In this document: positions 22,376-32,890 of the stretch, one piece after another
Layout: every line of letters starts with the position of its first letter
How positions within the stretch are numbered: position 1 is the stretch's first letter
Assembly: GCA_039566865.1 (NCBI GenBank)
Contig: CM076960.1
Span: 9,584,001 to 9,648,000, forward strand
From: Aurelia coerulea
Lineage: Eukaryota > Cnidaria > Scyphozoa > Semaeostomeae > Ulmaridae
Direction: 5' to 3'
DNA length: 64,000 bases
Notes under the pieces: model-generated
Seen by the model: only the letters and a program-made list of their open reading frames with translations
Database searches by the model: none
What the model was told of the DNA's origin: nothing
Made by a program: the position numbers and the translations under genes

Positions 22376-23840
22376 GTTCACTTCCTCAGTATACTCACCC
22401 AGTACCTGAGCACTAATAGGTGAATGAATCATTTCTCACTTGGTAATACAATAATCTTAGCATACTGACTCAGTATGTGTGTGCTCAAAAGTTGATTGAA
22501 TCATATACCTCTTAGTAATACAATAATCTTACACTTCCTAGCATACTGACTCAGTATGTGTGCACTAAAAGTTGATTTTTATCATAAATCACTTGGTAAT
22601 ACAACAATCTTAGCATACTGACTCAGTATGTGTGCACTAAAAGGTGATTTTTATCATAAATCACTTGGTAATACAACAATCTTAGCATACTGACTCAGTA
22701 TGTGTGCACTAAAAGTTGATTTTTATCATAAATCACTTGGTAATACAATAATCTTAGCATACTGACTCAGTATGTGTGCACTAAAAGGTGATTTTTATCA
22801 TAAATCACTTGGTAATACAACAATCTTGCACTTCAATAGCATACTGACTCAGTATGTGTGTACTAAAACGCTGATCTCATCATTTTTCACTTGGTAATAC
22901 AATAATCTTACACTACCTCAGCATACTGACTCAGTATGTGTGTACTAAAAGTTGATCTCATCATCTATCACTTGGTAATACAACAATCTTACACTACCTC
23001 AGCATACTGACTCAGTATGTGTGTACTAAAAGTTGATCTCATCATATATCACTTGGTAATACAATAATCTTACACTACCTCAGCATACTGACTCAGTATG
23101 TGTGTACTAAAAGTTGATCTCATCATCTATCACTTGGTAATACAACAATCTTACACTTCCTCAGCATACTGACTCAGTATGTGTGCACTAAAAGTAGATT
23201 TTTATCATAAATCACTTGGTCATACAACAATCTTACACTTCCTAGCATACTGACTCAGTATGTGTGCACTAAAAGGTGATTTTTATCATAAATCACTTGG
23301 TCATACAACAATCTTACACTTCCTCAGCATACTGACTCAGTATGTGTGCACTAAAAGTTGATTGAATCATATATCACTTGGTCATACAACAATCTTACAC
23401 TTCCTAGCATACTGACTCAGTATGTGTGCACTAAAAGGTGATTTTTATCATAAATCACTTGGTCATACAACAATCTTACACTTCCTAGCATACTGACTCA
23501 GTATGTGTGCACTAAAAGTTGATTTTTATCCTATATCACTTGGTAATACAACAATCTTACACTTCCTCAGCATACTGACTCAGTATGTGTGCACTAAAAG
23601 GTGATTTTTATCATAAATCACTTGGTCATACAACAATCTTACACTTCCTAGCATACTGACTCAGTATGTGTGCACTAAAAGGTGATTTTTATCATAAATC
23701 ACTTGGTAATACAATAGTCTTACACTTCAACAGCATACTGACTCAGTACGTGTGCACTGAAATGTGAATTAATCATAAATCACTTGGTAAAACAATAATT
23801 TTTTCCCTTCCTAAGTATACTCACTCAGTACCGGAGCCCT
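22376..23840. repeat. Satellite array with CATACTGACTCAGTATG palindrome
   Basis: About 17 tandem units of roughly 70-82 bp. Each has the perfect palindrome CATACTGACTCAGTATG (first at 22461, last and slightly changed at 23733), then TGTG(C/T)ACTAAAAG, a TTGATTTTTATCAT-like spacer, and CACTTGGTAATACAA. Outermost units are more diverged. It sits between A2 and B2 of the Ngaro element. Confidence 0.9.
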
Positions 23841-24343
23841 GACAGTTGAAAGTATCGTTTATCTCTAGATTTTGCTGAGAGTTGATTTAGATACGTCTCA
23901 GCTATAACTTTGTTAATTGTCATAGGTCAAGACAGTGGCCCTATCAGAAAGTACCTATTGCACTGGATAGCGAGAGGTCGACAAAAACAAACTATGCTAC
24001 CTAAAAACATTACCGAATAGATAACTATGTCCCCTTAACAGTAACAACAGAACGATTCAAACCTAAGTAATGTTAAATGAATAGCAAGCAACAACTTACA
24101 ACTTAACGTATCATGATATTCCGTAAACCTGGGCGAACTGAGATCTGAACGACCAATAATAAGTGATGAATAACAGGTACAAAGATGGGATCTAAGCTAG
24201 TTCACTGCAAGGACTTGACCTACAAGTCAAGATGCATTACAAAGCCAGTAGTAAGGGATGAAATTAGTACTTGCTGAAAGAGCTCTTTTTGTAGTGGGCC
24301 TAAACAGTAAATTTGGGCAGGGGGAAAAAGGGAGGGAGGGTGG

Positions 24344-24545
24344 GTAAAAACGTGTGTGCAACTTAGGCCAATTTCCACAAACTGAAAGCACGAGGAAGAG
24401 AGGAGGACTGGGGCGAGGGAGTTATTCTGCAGAGACAGAGGACTGGAACATAGGGAGGGTATCCTGCTTAGACAGAGGACTGGGGATTAATCTAAATACG
24501 CAATTGTCTTGGCGTTAAACCCAATTTATCCATAAATTCTACCTT
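24344..24545 (-). repeat. Ngaro internal repeat A2
   Basis: 202 bp from GTAAAAACGTGTGTGCAAC to ATTCTACCTT, nearly identical to the outer repeat A1 at 28712-28913. It is directly fused to B1. Confidence 0.9.
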
Positions 24546-24783
24546 AACAGCCTTGCACCAATTGCGCTGCCGTATCAACTTGCCGGTCTGCAGATGAAAA
24601 CATAAACTACAACTGGCTTGGCGCTCATGGGGTCGTATGTTAGATAAGGACCATGATACAAGTAGGAAGGGAATTAGGCCCCCCTTTGGACTAAAACAAG
24701 GAATACAATAGGGCTTAGGTAAGAGAAAAAATACAGTCGAGAGAAATGGCCATGGTAGCCTAAGGTGCCATGGCCCTTACGCC
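24544..24783 (-). repeat. Ngaro internal repeat B1
   Basis: About 240 bp matching B2 at 21728-21967. It shares the TT at 24544-24545 with A2, the probable recombination crossover. Confidence 0.9.
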
Positions 24784-24817
24784 AACATACGCCCAAGAAC
24801 CCCAAGCCTTAGATAAA

Positions 24818-25740
24818 TTAATTGACTAACTTAGATGGCACTTGATCTACTACGTCAATCGGAGTTCTAATATATGTCTGATAACTATCACTAGACCAAC
24901 GTCCAAGGACTTTGATTAGCCAGTCAGGGAGATTGCTAGCTGCTGCTGATGTGGCTGCTCCTATGCGGAAGCAATGTGATGAAAAATGGGCATCCTTGTG
25001 AACTGTTGCCTGTAATAGCTGGTTGATAATACTTGTAAGAATTTGTCGGGTAAGGAATGTTCCATCAGAGAATCTAAACAAGGGGCCTAAGACCTTGGGG
25101 GAATTAGAAATGAATCTGTGTAAGGCTGTGTAAGGGCAGATAGAGGAACCAGATCTTGCAAGGCGAATTGTGGCCCCCTTGTGAAAACTGTCAGTTTTAG
25201 AGCCTTTGAGTGATAACAAAACAACATCAGGAAGGATCTTTACATCTGACCTCAGTAATGTATTGGCTGGCTCAAAGCTAGAGACCTTAGGAGCACAAAA
25301 CTCGGCTGAACGTAAAAACCCAAAAAAGGCTGTAGTAAATGCTGACCATAACATTAGTTTGTCCACTGGTGGGTATAATGAAGTGGTAAGCGAGGTCTTC
25401 AGTGATCTCAGTACTGAAATGGTCACTGGCAAGCGTGGTTGCATAGTCCGGGCAGTAGTGCAACGTTTTATCCCTTTCAACAAAAGTCCCAAAAGGGGCA
25501 TTGGTTCAGAATTGGAGTCAAACCCAAGTAAAATGTTCTGGTGTCTAACTGCTGCCAAGTAAGTTTGAATTGTGGAAAAACTTAGGTGCTCTGCCAGAAA
25601 GGTAACAAAAAGTCTCAATGATGATTCTTGAAGGGGGAATGGGGTCAACTTATGATTGGTGCAAAACTTGATATACTGCTGTTGGCCATTTATGTATGTA
25701 AGCCTAGAACTGCTTGCAATAGAATTAGCTTGGTAATACT
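24818..25740 (-). CDS. Ngaro tyrosine recombinase
   Basis: The frame is open from about 25740, slightly overlapping the RT-RNase H end in another frame, to the stop at 24818. I see no obvious own ATG near its start, so it may be expressed by frameshift or reinitiation. The first part (about 100 residues, SFSTIQTYLAAVRHQN) fits the core-binding domain. The catalytic domain shows the first arginine in GFLRSAEF, a lysine in GSKTD, HCFRIGAAT (H-x-x-R), and the nucleophile tyrosine in a GRWSSDSYQTYIR context. Tyrosine recombinases integrate the circular cDNA by site-specific strand exchange, which explains the lack of target duplications. All catalytic positions appear preserved. Confidence 0.9.
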
Positions 25741-27491
25741 TTGCAAGGCAGAGGGGTGGCGACCCGGTCTGCTCCTGGAACCAGCTGGAAGAACCGGTCC
25801 ATCTGAAAACGAGATAAGGAATCAGCTATAGAATTATCAGTACCTACGATATGAGCTACATTTACGTTAAACTGATGCTGTGCTGATAAGTAAAACATCC
25901 TCCTAATTAATTTCATAATTTCTTTACATTTAGATGTTTTTGATGCCCATATATTGACTACAGCTAAATTGTCACAATGAAATACGATCTTCTTTCCGGA
26001 GAAACTGGGACCCCATAGTAAGAATGAGACGTATATGGGAAAAAGTTCTTTCCATTGAATTGAATGGTTCTGGAAAGCCTGCTGCCATGGGACTGATAAC
26101 CACTTGCCATTGAAAAAAATACCAAAACCGAGCTCCCCTGAAGCGTCTGTAAAAAGATTTAAGGATGGAGCTGGTGTGACATGAAAGTCAGGAATCTTAT
26201 AGCGGCCGTTCCAAGATGGTAAAAACTCTAACCACCAATCAATATCAAGGCGTGCTTCTATATTTAAAGAAATTCTGTGATGCAATTTGTCAACCGTACA
26301 AGAAAGATCGATCAGACGCCTAAGAAAAGTCCGTCCTGCTGGTATGACTTTGGAAGCAAATGACAATTTGCCAATAAGAGAGAGTAGTTCTCTTTTTGTG
26401 CACTTCTTCACACGGTGCCATAGCTTAAGTGAAGAAAGCAGCTCTTCATATTTATCATCTGGCAAGCGAATTTCCATTTTGTGCGAGTCTATTACGATAC
26501 CAAGATATGTTAATGTGGAGGTGGGGCCGAAAATTTTTTCTGGAGCAAGTGGTACTCCTAATGTTTCAAACACTGCACGAGTGAGATTCATGTCAGCCTC
26601 ACATTCAGAAGGGATCGTTGCTGCAATGAAAAAGTCATCAAGGTAATGAACAAGATGTTTCACTCCATAATTGTTGTGCAAAATCCAAGACAGTGTGTCT
26701 GATAAACGAGTGAAACGATTAACTGAGGATCGAAGCCCAAATGGTAGGCAAAGGTCAACGAAAAATAAGTTGCAAAATGAAAAACCTAGCAAGTGCCAAT
26801 CTTCCTGACGGACTGGGCAATTACGGAAAGCACTCTTCACATCAAGTTTGCCCATCTGAGCATCAGGCCCCAGATTTGCAACAATGTTAACTGCAGCATC
26901 AAAACCTGTGAAAGAAACTGTTGACTCTTCAGCTGAAATACAATCATTAATGGATGTACCTGTTGGAGAAGAAAGGTCGGTAATCATGCGAAATGTTCCA
27001 TCTTTTTTGGGAACTGTGCCAATGGGAGAAGTGCGGAAATTAGCCAGAGGAATTTGTAGAAAAGGACCAGCAATACGTTGCAACTTTAATTCCTTGATGA
27101 GGCAAGAAAATATTGCTTCCGGACAGTCAGTCGCAGATTTCAGGTTGGACGAAAGTTGCATAAATTCTGGACCTCTGTAGCCTATATCAAATCCAGATGC
27201 AAACGAGTTTAAAAGTTCTACACAAAATTGTTTGTTAGGATGGTTAATGAGCTCAGATGCTAATGCAGACGTGTTAATTGGTGAAGGTGCTGATGATGGA
27301 AAGTCATTAAATTCATTTAGGAGCTGCTGGGCAAATTCTTCTTGGGTGGTTACGGCCGCATCCTGGTGTGCTACATTTATGGGGGAAAATGCAAACCTTC
27401 CTGGCACATCTGTTGCTGTTGTAGTGGCGGCATGGTTCTGGATGGGCAAGAGGGGATGTGGCACTGGGCTTTTGCATTGACTGGGGGGCAC
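25725..27491 (-). CDS. Ngaro reverse transcriptase-RNase H
   Basis: Encodes 588 residues, starting inside the end of the Gag frame (overlap of about 180 bp, different frame). The reverse transcriptase shows PIGTVPKKDGTFRMITDLS, LDVKSAFRN, LPFGLRSS and the catalytic HYLDDFF at about residue 282. RNase H follows with LFTDASGELGFG (about 445), a WKELFPI glutamate and FHCDNLAVV aspartate, then an ADSLSRFQ end. The protein copies the element RNA into DNA and removes the template. All catalytic acidic residues are present and no stop interrupts it. The overlap implies frameshifting or reinitiation after Gag. Confidence 0.92.
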   Translation of the reverse strand: MPPSQCKSPVPHPLLPIQNHAATTTATDVPGRFAFSPINVAHQDAAVTTQEEFAQQLLNEFNDFPSSAPSPINTSALASELINHPNKQFCVELLNSFASGFDIGYRGPEFMQLSSNLKSATDCPEAIFSCLIKELKLQRIAGPFLQIPLANFRTSPIGTVPKKDGTFRMITDLSSPTGTSINDCISAEESTVSFTGFDAAVNIVANLGPDAQMGKLDVKSAFRNCPVRQEDWHLLGFSFCNLFFVDLCLPFGLRSSVNRFTRLSDTLSWILHNNYGVKHLVHYLDDFFIAATIPSECEADMNLTRAVFETLGVPLAPEKIFGPTSTLTYLGIVIDSHKMEIRLPDDKYEELLSSLKLWHRVKKCTKRELLSLIGKLSFASKVIPAGRTFLRRLIDLSCTVDKLHHRISLNIEARLDIDWWLEFLPSWNGRYKIPDFHVTPAPSLNLFTDASGELGFGIFFNGKWLSVPWQQAFQNHSIQWKELFPIYVSFLLWGPSFSGKKIVFHCDNLAVVNIWASKTSKCKEIMKLIRRMFYLSAQHQFNVNVAHIVGTDNSIADSLSRFQMDRFFQLVPGADRVATPLPCKVLPS

Positions 27492-28656
27492 GAAAGGGCT
27501 GGATTGGGCAATCTGCTGCTAAATGGCCTAGGCGCTGACACTTAAAACAGGTGGGGGCATTATTTGCACGGCTATCTCTGATGAACTTATCATAGGCATA
27601 AGTGTCAGTCCTTGCCCAGGAAAGGGACTGATCAAGCTCCATATTCATGCGAAAGGCAATGTCATAGCGGTGCCAAGCGAAAAATGGATATGATTTGTTA
27701 AAATGACAAATATGGTCTTGGTAGGCAAGAAGGTCTCCGGCTAGTTCTGGATGATAATGCACCGAAATTCTTACAAAATTGTTCCAAGCCTCAAGCCAAC
27801 TAGGAAAATTTTGAACTCGTTGGGACAAGCGACGTTTTGGTGTCAATGAAATTGCATTGTCCCCTCCTTTTGATGGTGTGAACTGAAAGTTGAAACCCTC
27901 TTGGGTGTCAGGGGCTGGGTCATAAAGCGACTGAGGCAGAAGGCTGTTGAAATCTACATATTTGTTTGATTTGATGGCCAAATGTAATTTTAATGATATA
28001 GGAGGTAGATTGCCAGGAAGAGAGCGTAAAGAGAACATACCTTCCGTATCACTGTCCCCATCCCCGAGCACCATCAGATTGCTGGCTGACTGTAAAAGGC
28101 TACTCCTGCTGGTGACCTGAGTTTCAGTGGGTGCTTGCCTCCTGGCAGGTTCTGGGACTGCTGAAGAATTCTGGGCAGGTTCTGGGATGCGAGTGGGCCT
28201 ATTGTTGACATGGCTTACCATTGCTGCAGCCACTGCATCGTTCACCAGAGTGCTGAGTTCAGCAAGGCTGACTCCTATCATCGATGGGTTTGCCGCTGCG
28301 GAGGTTGAGGAGGATCCTTCTTCTGCACTTTGAACTTGGGAGGGAGGTGATGTCAGGTTTGAAGCTTCCTGTGTTTGTCCCTGACGAACGAAACTAAATG
28401 ATGGCGAAGAAGGCACTTCCCCTGATGAACCTTCAACTGGCAAAGGCGTAGCAGCTCTGAAAGAGTGAAAAAGCCTGTGTGCCAAGACTTTCTTCGTGCC
28501 GTCTGATGGCAGGTGGTAATGGGTTGAAATGGCAACCAAATTATTCTTCGGCATCTCACGCCATTCGGTCAAAGTACGTTGTGGGTCAATGACTCTTTCA
28601 ATCCGATTGGATACTGGCTGCTTCGATACAGATGCACTCTTCAATTTCGACAACAT
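27313..28656 (-). CDS. Ngaro Gag-like protein with zinc knuckles
   Basis: The minus frame is open from 28746. I place the start at the ATG at 28656 because the upstream part overlaps repeat A1, giving about 447 residues. The N-terminal region contains a SAP-like helix pair (LVAISTHYHLPSDGTKKVLAHRL). It is followed by a Ser/Pro/Thr-rich linker, a central capsid-like helical region (SWLEAWNNFVRI), a CCHC knuckle CFKCQRLGHLAADCP, and a second Cys/His cluster with CRHYNSNRCARKVC. Gag proteins of this group bind the element RNA and form particles. The start choice is uncertain by up to 30 residues. Confidence 0.85.
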   Translation of the reverse strand: MLSKLKSASVSKQPVSNRIERVIDPQRTLTEWREMPKNNLVAISTHYHLPSDGTKKVLAHRLFHSFRAATPLPVEGSSGEVPSSPSFSFVRQGQTQEASNLTSPPSQVQSAEEGSSSTSAAANPSMIGVSLAELSTLVNDAVAAAMVSHVNNRPTRIPEPAQNSSAVPEPARRQAPTETQVTSRSSLLQSASNLMVLGDGDSDTEGMFSLRSLPGNLPPISLKLHLAIKSNKYVDFNSLLPQSLYDPAPDTQEGFNFQFTPSKGGDNAISLTPKRRLSQRVQNFPSWLEAWNNFVRISVHYHPELAGDLLAYQDHICHFNKSYPFFAWHRYDIAFRMNMELDQSLSWARTDTYAYDKFIRDSRANNAPTCFKCQRLGHLAADCPIQPFRAPQSMQKPSATSPLAHPEPCRHYNSNRCARKVCIFPHKCSTPGCGRNHPRRICPAAPK

Positions 28657-28711
28657 GGCTACGATGAGATGTACGATGTGCGAACAGAACGATCGGCGAA
28701 TATCAGGAGAA

Positions 28712-28913
28712 GTAAAAACGTGTGTGCAACTTAGGCCAATTTCCACAAACTGAAAGCACGAGGAAGAGAGGAGGACTGGGGCGAGGGAGTTATTCTGCAG
28801 AGACAGAGGACTGGAACATAGGGAGGGTATCCTGCTTAAACAGAGGACTGGGGATTAATCTAAATACGCAATTGTCTTGGCGTTAAACCCAATTTATCCA
28901 TAAATTCTACCTT
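28712..28913 (-). repeat. Ngaro terminal repeat A1
   Basis: 202 bp, nearly identical to A2. It is the outer 5' end of the element, ending ATTCTACCTT next to an (AAT) tract. Promoter activity is expected here from the family, but no motif is decisive. Confidence 0.9.
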
Positions 28914-29839
28914 TTCGCTAATAATAATAATAATAATAATAATAATTTTATCCTCTTGGGAGAAGATGATATTCGGAATAATGTCCGGAATAATATTATT
29001 TTGCCTGACATTTTCAACTCCCAAAGGGATGAAACGTGCTAAAGCATGTACAAGCCATTGCTATAAGGCATACACATGCAGGGCTTTCACGATCAGAAAT
29101 TAAGGCGCGCGACCAAAAACTCGCGTGAACAGTATGGGGCGCGCGAAAGAAATAGCGCACGGCAACAAAGGTATATGTCATATTTCTCGAGAACTTATGG
29201 GAAGTCCCCTCCCCCAAATTTTGCTTAAAAGCAATCTGTCCCCTATTGTTCTGACCTTGGTTACTGCTTTATTTACCTTATTTACGCTGCAGCTAAATTC
29301 GTGCATCACTGAGTCTCTATGACCCTGATTTCTTTGGATAAAGCGAATTAACACCAACTTCTGGAATATACAATAGAGATGTTTATCGATTTTATTTTCA
29401 TTCATCGAAGGGGACAGATTGCCTTTAAACTCCTAAATATTACTCAAACGCGTATTTATTTCACATTAAGTCGAGCCAATTGAATTAAAGGAAGTGATTT
29501 TTAATTGTTTTGTGACATGAAGACGCATTTGAACTTCAACCTGCTCGAGAAGTCTGACATTTAAGACAAATGGTTTTCTCGGAAGGAGATGGCCTAAACG
29601 TTCGGTGAACTAAACTTCGGTGGAGTGGAATGAGCAAATAAAGTAACGCAACTTCATCCATCCATTAAAATCAGCACCAGGGATGGAGGTTTGTTTGAAA
29701 CCGAAAATTAAATTGCCCACAAAGTTTTCCAGTGTGAATTTCCGAATCTGACATCGCTCTCTTTGAGGGAAATATTTTATTACCGGGCGCGCGATCAATC
29801 GCTCCCAAATGAACGTTTGGGCAAGTGCCTGCGCGCTAT
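28914..29839. other. (AAT)9 and unassigned sequence
   Basis: A short (AAT)n lies at 28919-28947, followed by sequence with GCGCGC-rich patches (29105-29160) and no supported frame. It may be the interior of the long-TIR transposon that ends at 30102. Confidence 0.4.
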
Positions 29840-30102
29840 CGCGCGCCCCCCACTGAAAGCTCTGCACATGCGAGAAATTTGGTCGTCATTTTATGGAGTT
29901 TTTAGAAGTTTCTTGGAGGGGCTTCCTCGAGAAAATTTCTTATAATTTCAGAGCGGAGTGGCCGATTTCAGGCAGGTAAAATTTAGAATATATTTGAACA
30001 TATTCACTATTGAATAACATATTTGCCAACATTATTGTCTTGAAATCATTAATGAAGTCTGTGGTCTTTCAACCAGGAATTCTTTTGTTTACTCACCCGG
30101 TA
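29840..30102. mobile_element. Long TIR, right arm (CCGGGTGAGT family)
   Basis: Ends ACTCACCCGG followed by TA. Its reverse complement aligns over about 220-250 bp with the arm starting at 16615. If both ends belong to one element, removing the LINE and the Ngaro element leaves about 1.4 kb, a usual Tc1/mariner size, but I see no transposase in the remainder. Confidence 0.6.
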
Positions 30103-30661
30103 CAATCAGTATGTTGAAGTTTCAAGTAAAATAAACGGTAAAATATTGAGAGTTGTTTCACTCTCTGATCGTCCGATAGTTTTGACCTGGAAAAGTTAGC
30201 ACCATATCGCTCAGCGAAGAGTTGGGTGCATTTCCGAAGGTGGAGCAATCAAACGCAATATTTGCAAAACAACTCACCAACACCGCCATTTTGACCACAT
30301 GTTGATCTCCGTCTCAAGAGAAACTGGTGATGAGTCATGGTCCTGTTTTCTAGAAAATTCAATTTTCATATTCCGGTAATTTCCACGAATTTAGGCATAA
30401 ATCCCGTTGATACAGAAAGTGACTTCCTGGTATTGGTGCTCATGAAAAATATTCTTCTTCACCATCGTGGCACGTCCAGAGTCGTTGAAAATTAAATTTC
30501 ACATGTGGTTTGGAAGATTGGAAACGAATGGAGTGCGATCGGGGCAAATAACCGCTACCCCTAAGCTAGGCCCGTAGCCGCGCTCCAAACATTCTCTTGC
30601 AGTGCAGACGCAAAGTGGCACATGGTGAGTGGTTATACATTCCTGCCTCTTGCTATCGTAT
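30103..30661. other. Nothing recognised
   Basis: Unique-looking non-coding sequence. No repeat or frame is supported. Confidence 0.4.
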
Positions 30662-30814
30662 ACATTAAAGAACGCCGATCAACCAGCATCCTTTGCGGTC
30701 GCGCTTTGCTGAGCACTGCTAAGAACGATGTCATATGAAAATGGCTGCTGCAGTCGAAAAAGCAAAATGCGACGCGCGCAAAGGATGGTGGTTGACCGGC
30801 GCTCTTTAAGAATA
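30662..30814. repeat. Hairpin (foldback) repeat
   Basis: About 50 bp at 30664-30712 (TTAAAGAACGCCG, CATCCTTTGCG) is repeated inverted at 30765-30814 with a 55-bp loop. It explains the mirrored peptides on opposite strands here. It is probably a short MITE. Confidence 0.6.
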
Positions 30815-31089
30815 CCTTCAAGTATCTCAAATTTTTCATGGATTGTTTCGATTGTGTGCATAAATCACGCCCGACAACACATTTCTCGAGGAGTTCAGCC
30901 TCGCTTTGATGCCCCTGTACAAATGTATAAGAAAATGACCGGATTTGGTAGAGCAGAACAGAAAAGACTTGTTAGTTTTTGCTTGAAAGGCCTTGTTCTA
31001 TTTGGACACATTAAACGAACAGCACATTCTAGAGCTCTCAAAGTTTAATAAGTAAAACTATATAGGTAACATATCTCATTCTCAATTGG
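30815..31089. other. Nothing recognised
   Basis: The plus-strand frame over this stretch starts in the hairpin and has no recognisable content. Confidence 0.35.
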
Positions 31090-31430
31090 TTTAAGCGATT
31101 GGTTTAATGCCTTTTTTCGCTATGTTCTTAGCAAGATTTACAATGCTTTCTGCAATCTCTACTTCAGATTTAGACTTCTTTCCGAGATCATTTGTTCCTA
31201 CGTGGAAAACTGTGTAATCAGGCCGCTTGCCTGTCAATTTTTTGCTTCATGTAGCTTTCCATATCAGACACCGTACTACTGCTAAATGAGTTGACGTACG
31301 CATTTTCTTTAGAACTACAGCTTTCATTTAGTTCCCAGCCTTTACATCTTTCTACTGGGAATCTCCAACGATAAACTTGGTTTTCTTCCCCCTTATGTAG
31401 ATTGCGTTTACATGGGAAATGTCCAGCCCT
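31090..31430 (-). pseudogene. LINE ORF1 esterase domain remnant
   Basis: Read on the minus strand, a frame gives the block III motif HVGTNDLGKKSKSEVEIAES followed by IVNLAKNIA. A few dozen bp upstream, in a shifted frame, a FIVGDS block I occurs. This is the SGNH domain seen in the CR1 ORF1 at 18110-18580, but of a different, decayed subfamily. The rest of that LINE is missing. Confidence 0.65.
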
Positions 31431-31868
31431 CCTAGGCGATATTTCGAGTATTCAATAACAAGAGCTCGCTTAGGCCGGCTAGCCCTCCTCTCATATAAAC
31501 GAAACATTATTTTGTAAAGGATTATACCAAAATGTGAGATCTCGGGAAAGAGGGTTAGCCCGCCTAGGAGGGCTGACCCTCCTCCATATAAACAGTTCCG
31601 TAAGGGAATATCTAACCGTGTATCTCGGTCATTAAACGTAATTAGGTTGCTAATTGGGTCAAGAATGTGCCAAATCAGGTTTCATTGTTGTTGTGTCAGC
31701 AAAACATCATAAAGATTTATCAATCTTATGGTGTCACATCTGCCTAACATGAAATAAGCCGACGTTACATTTTGTTATAGGATCGCGGGAAACTCGTGTA
31801 TTTTATGTGGTTACTAAACGCCTTCTTTATTGAGGAAGCGAAGAGCAAGAATTGCGACGATAATAATT
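31431..31868. other. Inverted AGCCCTCCTAGG motifs
   Basis: GCCCTCCTAGGCG at 31422-31436 and CGCCTAGGAGGGC at about 31560-31574 are inverted with about 120 bp between, suggesting a small hairpin element. AAGGGAATATCTAACCG at about 31610 also occurs inverted near 10096. Confidence 0.4.
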
Positions 31869-32740
31869 TTCATTGTAAAAAACTAAACCATCCTTCAAAT
31901 CAAACAGAATATATACACATAAAAACAAAAACTGTTGGATGTCGCAAAAACGTTTCGATATAAAATCTTCTTCAGTATAAAAACTTTACAAGGCAGCCGA
32001 GAATTTATAGACATTACGTTGTTTACACCTAAAAACACATAAAATTATTTACATGACGATAATGCTATATTTACAATGAATCTATCTAAAAAACCTAATA
32101 CCTTTACAACTGACAAACAATAGAATTTTTCCTGCTTTGCACCAATTTAGCTATTTTTAGTGTCCTTTGTGACTTAGAAGAGAGATTGGGAGCTCTTAAA
32201 CTCACACTGGTAACTTTGCGGCTCCCCCAAGAGACCCCTCCGAAAGATTCGCACACTGCTTAACTCTTTTTTTAGCAGTAGCTGAATCCCAGATGATTAA
32301 ACAATGAACTTTTTTTTGTTTTTGTTTTTATGTCCCTTGTGAATTCGAGAAAGAATTGGAAGCTCTTAAAACTCATACTGAATCCTTTGAGGCTACACTT
32401 GCAACTATGCAGCTCGCCCATGCGACACCCCGAAGGATCCATACACCGCTTAACTCTTCTTTTAGCGATAGCTGAATCCCTCGCGAAGCCACAAAGGGCA
32501 AACACAAAACAGACGCCAGCATGACCTCTTGGGACAATCAGATGGAATGGTAGAATCTAAGCTGTTCCGCATGCAAAAACGTCCAATTCCACGTCTGCAG
32601 CTCTTTCATTGAGACCCTTTGGCGCAAAAGTTTCAAGTAGATATTGCCAAAACAACTCTTTCCTTCGAAGTGAAAAAACATCATCTGCCCCATCTATGAT
32701 CTTAATCCCAACCCGAAAATTACCGTTGTGTCCATTTTCA
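31869..32740 (-). mobile_element. GIY-YIG Penelope-like element, 5'-truncated
   Basis: Minus-strand copy. The coding remnant (32558-32740) ends in SLRRKELFWQYLLETFAPKG and FACGTA, matching the C-terminus of the PLE at 50058-52397. Downstream is the 3' untranslated region, in which a stretch of 120-180 bp is present twice (about 32165-32285 and 32337-32520). The element end carries a hammerhead-like core at 31951-31976 (CTGAAGA, stem, CGAAACG). Everything upstream of the last 60 residues is lost. Confidence 0.75.
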
Positions 32741-32856
32741 TTTTCATTGTATTATTATTATTTCATTCCAAGAGAAATCCAAGTTAATGATTACGACAAA
32801 TCCATGTGTGACAAATCCGAGAAGTTAATTAAAAGACTAGGCCATGTTGAATTATT

Positions 32857-32890
32857 GACGTTTCGAAGCAAAGCTGTGCTTCATCATCAG
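32857..32890 (-). ncRNA. Hammerhead-like core, second type
   Basis: The minus strand reads CTGATGA, then a strong GAAGC/GCTTC stem-loop, then GAAACGTC. The core layout matches hammerhead ribozymes found in PLEs. No coding sequence is attached and the outer stems are not evident by eye. Confidence 0.4.

Larger units (their letters stand above)
21728..28913 (-). mobile_element. Ngaro-type (DIRS order) tyrosine-recombinase retrotransposon
   Basis: Read on the minus strand the order is: repeat A1, Gag, RT-RNase H, tyrosine recombinase, B1, A2, a satellite-bearing spacer, then B2. Split direct repeats A1-B1A2-B2 plus a recombinase instead of an integrase define Ngaro/PAT-like elements of the DIRS order. 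No methyltransferase was seen. All three frames are open, so the copy may be complete. The B1/A2 junction fuses exactly the two outer ends (TACCTT|AACAGCC), consistent with a circular intermediate. The plus-strand frames across it are shadows. Confidence 0.9.

Noticed and set aside
22376..23840. CRISPR-like array of repeats and spacers
   Set aside because: Units are contiguous tandem satellite repeats with related spacers, inside a eukaryotic retrotransposon. There are no cas genes.
25206..28753. Many plus-strand frames of 60-120 codons across the Ngaro element
   Set aside because: They are shadows of the minus-strand Gag, RT-RNase H and recombinase frames, which carry all recognisable motifs.
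30633..31048. Frames on both strands with related RRxLVDRRSL peptides
   Set aside because: The similarity is produced by the hairpin at 30662-30814; there is no coding support beyond it.
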